A stretch of 64,000 nucleotides of DNA from Sedimentibacter saalensis (GTDB lineage Bacteria > Bacillota > Clostridia > Tissierellales > Sedimentibacteraceae): positions 1-64,000 of the forward strand of contig NZ_VLKH01000009.1 of NCBI RefSeq assembly GCF_007830175.1. The letters run 5' to 3'. Each line of letters opens with the position of its first letter. The first letter of the stretch is position 1. This document shows, in pieces, positions 17,265-24,817 of this stretch. The notes under the pieces were generated by a model. The model worked only from the letters and a program-made list of their open reading frames with translations. It was not told the origin of the DNA and did no database searches. The translations under genes and the position numbers were made by a program.

Positions 17265-17310
17265 TGTTAAGTATTGCAAACATTTATATCATTATATTAG
17301 GAGAGTTTAA

Positions 17311-17994
17311 ATGTCAGAAAACAAACAATTAACAAGAAAGGAATTTCTTAAAGGAATGGGTTACACTGCAGCAAGTGTAGTTGCAGTTGGATCAATCAGT
17401 GGATTGCTTACAGGATGTGCAACAGCTCCAGCAGCAGCTCCAGCACCTGAAGCAGCAGCAACAGCTGTAGATACTGCACAAACACCACAACATCCATTTC
17501 CATACAAGAAATTAGATCCTGCAGTTGTAGAACAAAGAGCATTCCAAGGCTATAAAGAAAAGGGCGGCTGAGGTGCCGGCATAGCCGAAGGGTTCTTCGG
17601 TACATTAGCTGATGAAGTTGGATATCCATTCAACCAAATCCCAGTAGCAGCATTCGTTAATTATGGCGGAGGTTTCCAGCAAGCATCTTTATGTGGTTCA
17701 TTAGGAGCTGCAGCAGCATGTATAGGTACTGTATGTGATGCAGACACATCTAAAAAAATATTAGTTGAACTTGAAAATTGGTACAAGGGTGCAGCATTCC
17801 CTGCTTATCAGCCTGAGAATTTAAATCTTGCAACAACTGTTGCAGACTCAATTCTTTGCGGTGATTCAGTAGGAAAATGGATGGAAGCAACTGGCTTTGA
17901 GTATGGTTCTCCAGAAAGAAAATCTCGTTGTGCAGGCGTTACAGCAGACACTGCCAAAAAGATGGTTGAATTGTTAAATGCAGCATTAGCATAA
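17311..17994 (+). CDS. Secreted C_GCAxxG_C_C-type selenoprotein (in-frame UGA)
   Basis: The frame continues through TGA at 17569-17571 to TAA 17992-17994, giving 227 residues with Sec at 87. The N-terminus has a Tat-like or Sec signal (LTRKEFLKGMG, hydrophobic stretch) ending in LLTGC, a lipobox, then an Ala/Pro-rich linker. After KGG-Sec-GAG comes a domain with cysteines spaced as in the C_GCAxxG_C_C redox family (PF09719): SLCGSLGAAAACIGTVCD, with later Cys in ILCGD and SRCAG. Sec stands where the family has its first Cys. GGAG precedes the ATG. It is probably a membrane-anchored extracytoplasmic redox protein. An undetected nonsense mutation is unlikely because the frame and a SECIS-like hairpin are preserved. 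Confidence 0.86.
17585..17600 (+). promoter_or_regulatory. Candidate bSECIS hairpin
   Basis: CCGAAG-GGTT-CTTCGG is a perfect 6-bp stem with a GGU-containing loop, starting 13 bases after the UGA. Loop content and distance match bacterial SECIS elements. Confidence 0.75.
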
Positions 17995-18078
17995 GCTGAC
18001 AATTTGCAAAGTATTTATGTAAATCTAAATGAGCTTTCTCATTTAGGCATTATCCCTCGATAGCTACGAGGAGAAACA

Positions 18079-18117
18079 AAAGATGATTTCTGTATTCAGA
18101 AATCATCTTTTTTATTA
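18079..18117 (+). terminator. Terminator of the selenoprotein gene
   Basis: AAAGATGATTTCT (18079-18091) and AGAAATCATCTTT (18098-18110) form a 13-bp stem followed by T residues. Confidence 0.88.
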
Positions 18118-18154
18118 TAAGTTTTTCAAATAAAAGGTCATAGGGTAGGTCATA

Positions 18155-18236
18155 GGGGACGGTTCTCCTTGACCATTCATTAGGTCGTTACACCGTTAAT
18201 CTAGGAATTTGCGATTAGCCATAGAGAACTGTCTCC
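18155..18236. repeat. Short inverted-repeat element
   Basis: GGGGACGGTTCTC (18155-18167) and GAGAACTGTCTCC (18224-18236) are inverted with two mismatches. GGGGACGGTTCTC-type words are common in clostridial dispersed repeats, so this may be a small MITE or REP relic. Confidence 0.5.
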
Positions 18237-18252
18237 AAAAATTTAAATCTTT

Positions 18253-18897
18253 TTATTCTGCTGATGGACACGTAACGTTAATAATATCAAGTTTATCATT
18301 ATAAAACAATAATGTTATAAGAATAGATGGAGGTAAATTATTTTTATACCTTATTAAGTCAAGCTTGGAATAATTTATTGGAATAATAACAGCTTTTGTG
18401 TATTTAAGTTTAGAACTATTGAAACCATTATATCTACTAGTTATATTTAAAATGTTATTAGTAATTTCGGAATTAGCGGTTAAATCTATAGCTTCAAAGT
18501 CAGGATATCTATTAATTAGAGATTTTATATCATCACCAACCATAATATCTTTAATAGGATATTTATTGCTAATAATATCATATGATATTACCAATCCATT
18601 TTCTGAACTACCCTCATGAGTAAGATAAGTAATTCTAATATCATCATATATATATGTTTCGTGTATTCTTTTTTTGTTAGGCGAATTTGTTCCTATATTT
18701 TCATATTTATAGTCTTTAAAATCTGTAAAAATTTTAGTAATTTCAGATTTTCTATCAAATAAAATGAGTTTATTGCTTATTAACAAATCATCTAATGTTA
18801 TTGTTTTATTGTTTTTATAATAATCTATTTCTAGTACATTAATAAAAAATATTATAATAATTAAAGCGATTAAAATAAGTATTTTTTTATTTTTCAT
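18253..18897 (-). CDS. Hypothetical membrane-anchored protein
   Basis: 214 residues with an N-terminal Ile-rich membrane anchor (about residues 5-22) and an extracytoplasmic domain rich in Asn, Ile and Lys. AAGGAG precedes the ATG. No family recognised. It resembles the 16475-16879 product only in architecture and composition. Monocistronic. Confidence 0.6.
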   Translation of the reverse strand: MKNKKILILIALIIIIFFINVLEIDYYKNNKTITLDDLLISNKLILFDRKSEITKIFTDFKDYKYENIGTNSPNKKRIHETYIYDDIRITYLTHEGSSENGLVISYDIISNKYPIKDIMVGDDIKSLINRYPDFEAIDLTANSEITNNILNITSRYNGFNSSKLKYTKAVIIPINYSKLDLIRYKNNLPPSILITLLFYNDKLDIINVTCPSAE

Positions 18898-19106
18898 TAT
18901 TTGACTCCTTATATTAAATATTAAAAAATAAAAAGTAGAGACAAAATTATATCTAGATTTATGTCATATATCTGGAAGATAAGCAATATAAAGATATATG
19001 CTTAAAAACTGCTCTTATTTGTGTTTCTTTAATTATTGTATGCTTAATTTACAAGGGATTATTTACGCTAACTGACTATGTAATTAGAATATTATAAATG
19101 CATAAT

Positions 19107-19340
19107 TTGACAAATACTTATCAATTGAAAATATTAATTTGAGATAGCCAAATCATTCTGGCTTTATATTTTACGACATTCAACCGAACACCCCCCGCAT
19201 TCAAATTGCATATTAATTGTACTCCCACAATATGATAAAATCAACTATATTAATGCGTTTATTATTAAGTATTAATATGGCTTATACCTATTCCCTTATA
19301 ACGCAAAATCACCTATTGGTAATGTACCAATAGGTGATTC
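19107..19340. repeat. Dispersed hairpin-ended element, copy 1
   Basis: About 230 bp shared with 30108-30400. Conserved blocks are TTGACAAATACT, the hairpin AGCCA-8-TGGCT, ACCGAACACCCCCCGCATTC, TATTAATTGTACTCCCA and TGATAAAATCAA. The element ends in a strong hairpin ACCTATTGGT (19311-19320) with ACCAATAGGT (19326-19335). It has no ORF. On the minus strand the G-rich block reads GCGGGGGGTGTTCGGTTGAA. An IS200/IS605-derived non-autonomous element or a structured RNA are the two options. It fills most of the 18898-19483 gap. Confidence 0.65.
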
Positions 19341-19483
19341 CTCGATTTAAAACTAAGTTTGACTAACCCCTATTTTTGAACTATTTAACTTTAATATTTT
19401 ATAAATGTAGTGATAAGTTAGCAGTTTTCTATTGATTATAATCCTTCGTAAACGAAAAAATTCTTAGGAACTAAAATTCAATC

Positions 19484-20221
19484 TCAGCAATTGCTATTTT
19501 GTGCGTTTAAATTTGGATTTGGATTATTAATTGCTTCCGTTTCAGTTTCTGCTGTCATGTTTTTATAACATACATACCAGAATGGACATTCATAGCCTAA
19601 TTCAGCAGCTGAGTCGACTCTGTTAATAAGGTCTTCATATGTATGAACCGGAGGAACTAAGACCGGGTCACCAGGCTGCCATGCAGCAGGGGTGTAATAA
19701 TTATAATTTTTAGTTACTTGAAGCGCATCAATAATCCTTAACAGTTCTACAGCATTTCTTCCGTTGGTGTGAGGCATTGTTACAATTGCCGCTATTTTTC
19801 CTTCAGGGTCTATTAAAAAAGCATCTCGCACAGATTCTTCATATGTCCTGTCTGCATTAACCATCCCATAAAGATTTGAAACTTCTTTATCGTTATCTGA
19901 AATAACAGGAAATGGAACGGTTATTCCTGTTTTAGCGAAAACATCATATACCCATTCTAAATTTGCAAAATTGTTATCCGTAGTCAGTGCAATTATTTGT
20001 ACATTTCTTTTTAGATATTCCGGATAATAATAGGAGCCCATAATAATTTCTGTGGTTGATACCGGAGAAAAGGCTGCAGGATGACTGAATAATACAACCC
20101 ATGACCCTCTGTAATCTGATAAATTAATATATCCGTGAGTTGATAAAGCCCTGAAATCAGGTGCCAGCCTTCCAACGGTCACGGTATTTATTCTATCTTG
20201 ATTTGTTATGTTCGTAGACAT
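19484..20221 (-). CDS. Peroxiredoxin-like protein lacking the peroxidatic cysteine
   Basis: 245 residues of the Prx6/AhpE-type long peroxiredoxin fold (RLAPDFRALST, YRGSWVVLFSHPA). The active-site motif, normally P-x3-T/S-x2-C in PADFTPVCTTE, reads AFSPVSTTE: residue 55 is Ser (codon TCA at 20059-20057). The conserved arginine and C-terminal domain remain, with YECPFWYVCYK carrying two cysteines near residues 213-220. Peroxidase activity by the usual mechanism should be lost unless another Cys substitutes. TCA differs by one base from TGA, so a selenocysteine ancestor or a sequencing error should be considered. Monocistronic, with a palindrome upstream. Confidence 0.88.
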   Translation of the reverse strand: MSTNITNQDRINTVTVGRLAPDFRALSTHGYINLSDYRGSWVVLFSHPAAFSPVSTTEIIMGSYYYPEYLKRNVQIIALTTDNNFANLEWVYDVFAKTGITVPFPVISDNDKEVSNLYGMVNADRTYEESVRDAFLIDPEGKIAAIVTMPHTNGRNAVELLRIIDALQVTKNYNYYTPAAWQPGDPVLVPPVHTYEDLINRVDSAAELGYECPFWYVCYKNMTAETETEAINNPNPNLNAQNSNC

Positions 20222-20250
20222 ATTATCACCTTATATTTAGATTTATGTTA

Positions 20251-20266
20251 TTACAATATGTTGTAA
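20251..20266. promoter_or_regulatory. Candidate operator upstream of the peroxiredoxin gene
   Basis: TTACAA-TATG-TTGTAA, perfect 6-bp arms, lies 30 bp before the start codon. It is PerR- or Rex-like in shape but the regulator cannot be named. Confidence 0.35.
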
Positions 20267-20416
20267 CTTGTAAATTGATATAAAAATTGAATAACATTAA
20301 TTAAATAAAGTTGTGATAAGTAGAAACTTTTATTGTATTATTAAATAATATTATCAACAACATAAAAGTTTAATATGTAACATGTTTAAAGTAATTTGCG
20401 TTATTATTAATTAGGG

Positions 20417-20812
20417 TTATTCCGGTATTATCATAACAATACACTTGGCATACTTCACCACATGTGCTGTGACTGAGCCTATCATTTGAGTCCACCCTTT
20501 TCGTGTTGATTTTGTCATTATTATGATATCCGTTTCATCAGATTCTGCAAATTTCAATATTTCTTCACCGGCATTGCCTACTCTCACATGTTTTGTTACA
20601 TTGAAACCTTCAAGTTTTCCGGCGACTTCATCCAAAAATGGCATTGTTTCTTCTTTGATTTGCTTGTAATCTGATTCCGATCTAATTCCATCGTCTTCCT
20701 TGACGAGAATTATGGAAACATCAACCTGATCTGGTTTGTAAAGAGTTTTTACCAAATCAATTGATTTGATACTTCTTTTGCTGCCGTCAATAGGCAATAA
20801 TATTCTCTTCAT
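20417..20812 (-). CDS. Universal stress protein (UspA family)
   Basis: 131 residues. KRILLPIDGSKRSIKS at the N-terminus and IIMTKSTRKGWTQMIGSVTAHVVKYAKCIVMII at the end give the Usp fold; the ATP loop G-2x-G is altered (STRKGW), so nucleotide binding is doubtful. It starts 27 bp after the antiporter gene and should be in the same fluoride-controlled transcript. Usp proteins and antiporters are both among genes reported under fluoride riboswitches. Confidence 0.9.
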   Translation of the reverse strand: MKRILLPIDGSKRSIKSIDLVKTLYKPDQVDVSIILVKEDDGIRSESDYKQIKEETMPFLDEVAGKLEGFNVTKHVRVGNAGEEILKFAESDETDIIIMTKSTRKGWTQMIGSVTAHVVKYAKCIVMIIPE

Positions 20813-20839
20813 ACTTATCTCCTTTCTATTTTTATATGT

Positions 20840-22027
20840 CTAACGATTTAAATTATGATTCAACAGTTTTTTGTGGGTCATGTCTATTCCAAAGGCACCC
20901 AGCGGAGCAGTAATGAGTATTGCTATAACAGCAACAGTAAGAACTATTTGGCCGCATGCAAGACCCATTGCAAGTGGCACTGAACCAATTGCTGCCTGAA
21001 CTGTAGCCTTAGGTGTATAAGCTATCATGCAGAAAAGACGTTCCTTATTTGACAACTGTGTTTTAAGTAAGCAGGTATAAACTCCAATCATCCTGAAAAT
21101 CAGCACACCTGCTATCAGCAATATTGAACTGAGTCCGGCAGCGGCGGCATACTCAATGTCAACTGCAGCACCTACAAGAACAAATAAAATCAACTCAGCT
21201 GCAACCCACAGTTTAGAAAACTTTGAAGATATGCGACCTGCTAGATTTTGATTGTTTCTTTGCACAATTATGCCCATGCTCATTACTGCCAGCAATCCAG
21301 AAAACGGCAACATTCCTGCTAGTTTGTCTTCTAACGCAACAAGTAAAAAAGCAATGCTCAGCATAACTATAACCTTGTATGAGTCTCTCATGTGAAATTT
21401 CTTAAACAACTCCAGCATCAAAAGTCCAACAGCAATTCCACCAACCAGTCCCAGAACAATTGATATTGGAATCTCAAGGAAGCTTGATACAGAAATACCT
21501 TCTCCCATGGCCAAGCCTGTAAACGAAGTAAACATTACTATGACAAAAACATCATCAACAGATGCTCCTGCCAATATAAGCTGCGGAATGCTTTTATCAG
21601 TGCCATAGCCATTTTCCATGAGATTAAGCATCTTCGGAACAACCACAGCCGGAGATACAGCTCCAACCACAGCTCCCATAATTGCTGCATCAAGTAATGA
21701 AACTCCCAATAACTTTGGTGCCAGAAGAATCATTCCTACCATTTCAAAGCAGGCTGGAACAAAGCACATGAGAACAGCCGGTCTTCCCACCTTGATTAAA
21801 TCCTTAATATCCAGAGACAGCCCTGCTCTTGCAAGAATTATTATCAGAGCCAGCTTGCGCAGCTCGGCTGATATTCCAAGTATTGAACTATCCAGTAAAT
21901 TAAGTACATGCGGACCAAGAACAATTCCTGTTAAAAGCATACCTAGGAGACTTGGCAGCTTTAGTTTTTTAAAAACTGAGCCCATCAACATTCCTATTAA
22001 AAAAATCAAAGCTAAACTTGTTAGCAT
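20840..22027 (-). CDS. Cation:proton antiporter (CPA family) under a fluoride riboswitch
   Basis: 395 residues from ATG 22027, with AGGAGG upstream; the longer frame to 22078 has no binding site. About 11-12 membrane segments, KLPSLLGMLLTGIVLGP at the start and the transport-core pattern GASVDDVFVIVMF with an Asp pair, as in Na+/H+ exchangers. Its leader carries a fluoride riboswitch aptamer with overlapping terminator, so expression should rise with fluoride. A role in ion balance under fluoride stress is likely; direct fluoride transport by this family is not established. Confidence 0.9.
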   Translation of the reverse strand: MLTSLALIFLIGMLMGSVFKKLKLPSLLGMLLTGIVLGPHVLNLLDSSILGISAELRKLALIIILARAGLSLDIKDLIKVGRPAVLMCFVPACFEMVGMILLAPKLLGVSLLDAAIMGAVVGAVSPAVVVPKMLNLMENGYGTDKSIPQLILAGASVDDVFVIVMFTSFTGLAMGEGISVSSFLEIPISIVLGLVGGIAVGLLMLELFKKFHMRDSYKVIVMLSIAFLLVALEDKLAGMLPFSGLLAVMSMGIIVQRNNQNLAGRISSKFSKLWVAAELILFVLVGAAVDIEYAAAAGLSSILLIAGVLIFRMIGVYTCLLKTQLSNKERLFCMIAYTPKATVQAAIGSVPLAMGLACGQIVLTVAVIAILITAPLGAFGIDMTHKKLLNHNLNR

Positions 22028-22183
22028 AAATACCTCCTGATTGTAATGTAAATTTATTATGTAGTGTTTCAGAATCATTAAATTATGCTTTCAAGAATAT
22101 AACTATGACTCTGTAAATTAAAAATTTGTGACGCTTATTTCATGCATTTCCAATAAGACCACAGCTACTGCCTTAATTTCATT

Positions 22184-22270
22184 AAATAAAAAATCCTACA
22201 AATGAAAAAATAACATCTGTAGGAGTCATCAGCTTATGCATTTAAGGGCGAACTCCATCGCCATTTAACA
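22184..22270 (-). promoter_or_regulatory. Fluoride (crcB) riboswitch with terminator
   Basis: On the minus strand GGCGATGGAGTTCGCC (22262-22247) is the conserved 5' half of the fluoride aptamer, and GCTGATGACTCCTAC (22233-22219) the 3' half. The terminator stem CATCTGTAGGA (plus-strand 22214-22224) pairs with TCCTACAAATG (22194-22204) and is followed by a U run. It uses the aptamer's CTCCTAC, so ligand binding should block termination and switch the antiporter-usp operon on. Established for the class: fluoride sensing. Inferred here: the ON direction. Confidence 0.9.
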
Positions 22271-22366
22271 TATTAAATTATCTTATATTTCTTAGATTAT
22301 ATCATTCAAGCTGTATTATTACAAGATTAATTTACTTTTTAAACTGCAAATTTGTACCTCTACTAA

Positions 22367-22425
22367 AGCACCTATTGGTTATAACCCAATAGGTGCTTCA
22401 TTGTAATTTTATTTATATATCTAGT
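22367..22425. repeat. Dispersed element, hairpin end only (copy 3)
   Basis: AGCACCTATTGG-TTATAA-CCCAATAGGTGCT and the following CATTGTAATTTTA(T/C)TTATATATCTAGT match 30342-30400 almost base for base. Only this end of the element is present. Around it (22426-22632) the word AAAGTTTGACATAAT occurs twice. No gene is seen. Confidence 0.7.
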
Positions 22426-22632
22426 ATGTAGCGGTAAAAGAAAGTTTGACATAATACAACTAAAAAACATTTAAATTGCAGCAGTCAATTTTTTAGTTTT
22501 TGCAACAAAGTTTGACATAATCATTTAGTTATAAACCTACTAAATTCAAAAATGCTAATTTTGATTTTGCTGATTCTACTCATTATTAATTTAATTTTAT
22601 TGAGCAAAACTATTTCCCATTTTATTAATAAT

Positions 22633-23643
22633 TTACTTTACATTCTTTTCACAATCATGCGAATTGCCAATATATTGCTTCACAATTCTTTCATCAATAT
22701 TCCTTGTTAGAGTATATGTAAATCTTGAAAAATATCTATCCCAGAACCTTTGTGCATTTGGATTAGTTGTTCCATGTTCGACCCACAAGCGTTTATAATT
22801 TTTCTTTTTTAAAACATTACTTACATACTGTAATAGTTCCTGTGCAATATTCTTTCCACGATAAGCACTTTTCAAATATAAATCTCCAACATTTATTGTA
22901 TATTTATCACTATTAGCAAAACAATTACCATCACATGATGCATCAAGAATTCCGATGATTTCTCCTTCATCCATCGCAACAAATAATCTTGTGTTCACAT
23001 CATTAATATATTCCCAATAAGCATCATCCGTAAACTCTTCACCATAATAATACGTCGGACTTGCTTGTAAATGTTTAGCTAGACTCCTCCATAACTTTAA
23101 AAGGCTTTCTCTGTGTAATAATATATCATGTTTTGTAAGTTCACTATACTTTAAAATGTAAGTATTCGTATCGCAAAATGGTGTATCAATGTTCTTTATT
23201 GCATCTGTACACAATATGCCGAACTGATTTAATACAAATGAAGAAATAACCTCTTTATCATGTGAATAGACTTTTACTTCAAAATTTCTAACATTTAATT
23301 TTATTAAGTTTTCTGAGGCATATTGAAATAATAATGAAGCAATCTTTCCTCTGTCTATGCCCTCCTTTATTCCATATCCATATATAGGTGAATAAGCCTT
23401 TTTATATCCATTATAATCTTCATATCCACTTAATCTGAATGCCATATATCCTAACAAGTTATCATTTTCAAATACCATTACTCCTAAATCACATCTAAAT
23501 AACTCGTTGATATATTGACTAATCTCAGTTTCATATTTGTTATTGAATAAAGCACTGACTTCTTGTTGTTCGCTTAAATAATTATCAACTGCTAATTTAG
23601 TCGCTGCCTCTATATAATTCATATCTATAGATTTTATATTCAT
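22633..23643 (-). CDS. GNAT acetyltransferase (tandem domains)
   Basis: 336 residues from ATG 23643, with AGGAGA 6 bases upstream. The C-terminal half is a clear GNAT domain: VAMDEGEIIGILDA, then GDLYLKSAYRGKNIAQELLQYVSNVLKK with the acetyl-CoA loop, and NPNAQRFWDRYF. The N-terminal half is a degenerate second GNAT copy without a clear Q/RxxGxG/A loop. Substrate unknown. Codon use is AT-rich, and it lies in the variable region between repeat copies. Confidence 0.85.
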   Translation of the reverse strand: MNIKSIDMNYIEAATKLAVDNYLSEQQEVSALFNNKYETEISQYINELFRCDLGVMVFENDNLLGYMAFRLSGYEDYNGYKKAYSPIYGYGIKEGIDRGKIASLLFQYASENLIKLNVRNFEVKVYSHDKEVISSFVLNQFGILCTDAIKNIDTPFCDTNTYILKYSELTKHDILLHRESLLKLWRSLAKHLQASPTYYYGEEFTDDAYWEYINDVNTRLFVAMDEGEIIGILDASCDGNCFANSDKYTINVGDLYLKSAYRGKNIAQELLQYVSNVLKKKNYKRLWVEHGTTNPNAQRFWDRYFSRFTYTLTRNIDERIVKQYIGNSHDCEKNVK

Positions 23644-23841
23644 ATCATTCTCCTGGTCTAAATATAGCACCTTTATTTTTCTGCTTTATTGCGGCATATG
23701 ATATAATCATATTTTCATGCATAATTAAAAAGTAGCTCAACATGCAATTAACTTGTCTAACTTTCGCGTTATAAACATAATGGGAAGTTACACCAAATTT
23801 ACAGTTTACTAATTTTGTACATTTATACATGGTTCATATCG

Positions 23842-24249
23842 CTAATTAAAGGTAACTTCTGATTTTTTAGCTGCTCGTATATTTGCATCATCGAGTTTAA
23901 CAATGTACGCACTAAAAGGTAACCCTTCAATAGGTTCATCACAACCACCGCACTATCTACATTCACTGTATGTAGACCCAGATATTGGAATCATAACATG
24001 AGAATTGTTAGGTGATTCCTCATACTTGTAATGTAAAGCTTTAATTTCGGATACAACTCCATTGAGCATAAAAAGTGTTTTATAATCAGAGTCATGCGCC
24101 TCATAGTAATAATCTATTGTCCCAACATTAACAGGTGAATTATCACCATCCCATTTTAACACAAGCTAACTAACAGAATCTCCGATTTTGAAAGGAGTAC
24201 CACAACATTGCATTTGCCAATCATCGTATGAAACGATACACTGATTCAA
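23842..24249 (-). pseudogene. DUF6578-like gene with two in-frame TAG codons
   Basis: Reading from TTG 24249 (AAGGAG upstream) gives a coherent protein of about 135 residues, interrupted twice by TAG. It starts with SYDDWQMQCCGTPFKIGDSVS, and its family resemblance is to DUF6578, whose members carry WQMQCCG. Both TAGs fall where Trp is expected (GDSVS-W and ECR-W-CGGC), so each looks like a TGG to TAG change. C-terminal residues CGGCDEPIEG and YIVKLDD remain in frame. With the adjacent IS remnant this is best called a decayed gene. The longest open piece is 23953-24162. Confidence 0.7.
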
Positions 24250-24309
24250 AACATTCACTCCTTTATCGATGGATTAACTAAATAATTTGCTTTTTGAGTT
24301 GTCTTAAAT

Positions 24310-24643
24310 AACTGTTTTCCATTCTGACCAGGGGTGGCAATATCAGATGAAGCCTTATCAAGCTCAACTAAAAGAAAAAGGAATACAATAAAGTATGTCT
24401 CGAAAAGGGAACTGCATTGATAATTCAGTTATGGAGAATTTTTTCGGATTACTTAAATCAGAGCTATTGTATTTACAAGATTTTAAGAGTATAGAACATT
24501 TTAAGAAAGAATTAGAAGATTACATCAACTGGTATAATACAAAAAGAATAAAGAGTAAACTAAAAGGACTGAGTCCTGAAATACAAAACTCAATCCTTAT
24601 TGGTTGCTTAAAGCTATATGTCTAACTTTTTGGGGTCAGATCA
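24310..24643 (+). mobile_element. IS3-family (IS150-like) 3' remnant
   Basis: The frame from 24317 encodes FHSDQGWQYQM and [11 protein letters not shown], the catalytic C-terminal part of an IS3-family OrfB transposase, through [10 protein letters not shown] and the final Glu region to 24625. An in-frame TAA (GIQ-stop-SMSRKG, where GIQQ is usual) and loss of the N-terminal half make it inactive. The right terminal repeat TGTCTAACTTTTTGGGGTCAG begins at 24619. The left end is missing. Confidence 0.88.
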
Positions 24644-24817
24644 CTCTTGCTGTTCTTTTCTTTTCAGTAATGGTATGTATTTGTAGTTAAATGATTATAC
24701 TTTCAAATCTGTGTACGTGTAGTGGTATGGAAACCAACTGCATGTACAATACTGTAACATAGGTTACTGTAAGTTATCCTTTTAGACTAATTGCAAATAT
24801 GTGCTATCATCAATCGC

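Noticed and set aside
23645-23830. 61-residue minus-strand ORF upstream of the GNAT gene
   Set aside because: No RBS or recognisable motif; composition looks random and it overlaps the leader of the GNAT gene.
23842-24249. Amber recoding (pyrrolysine) in the DUF6578-like gene
   Set aside because: Both TAGs replace expected Trp, next to other decay, and there is no sign of pyl genes; nonsense mutation is simpler.
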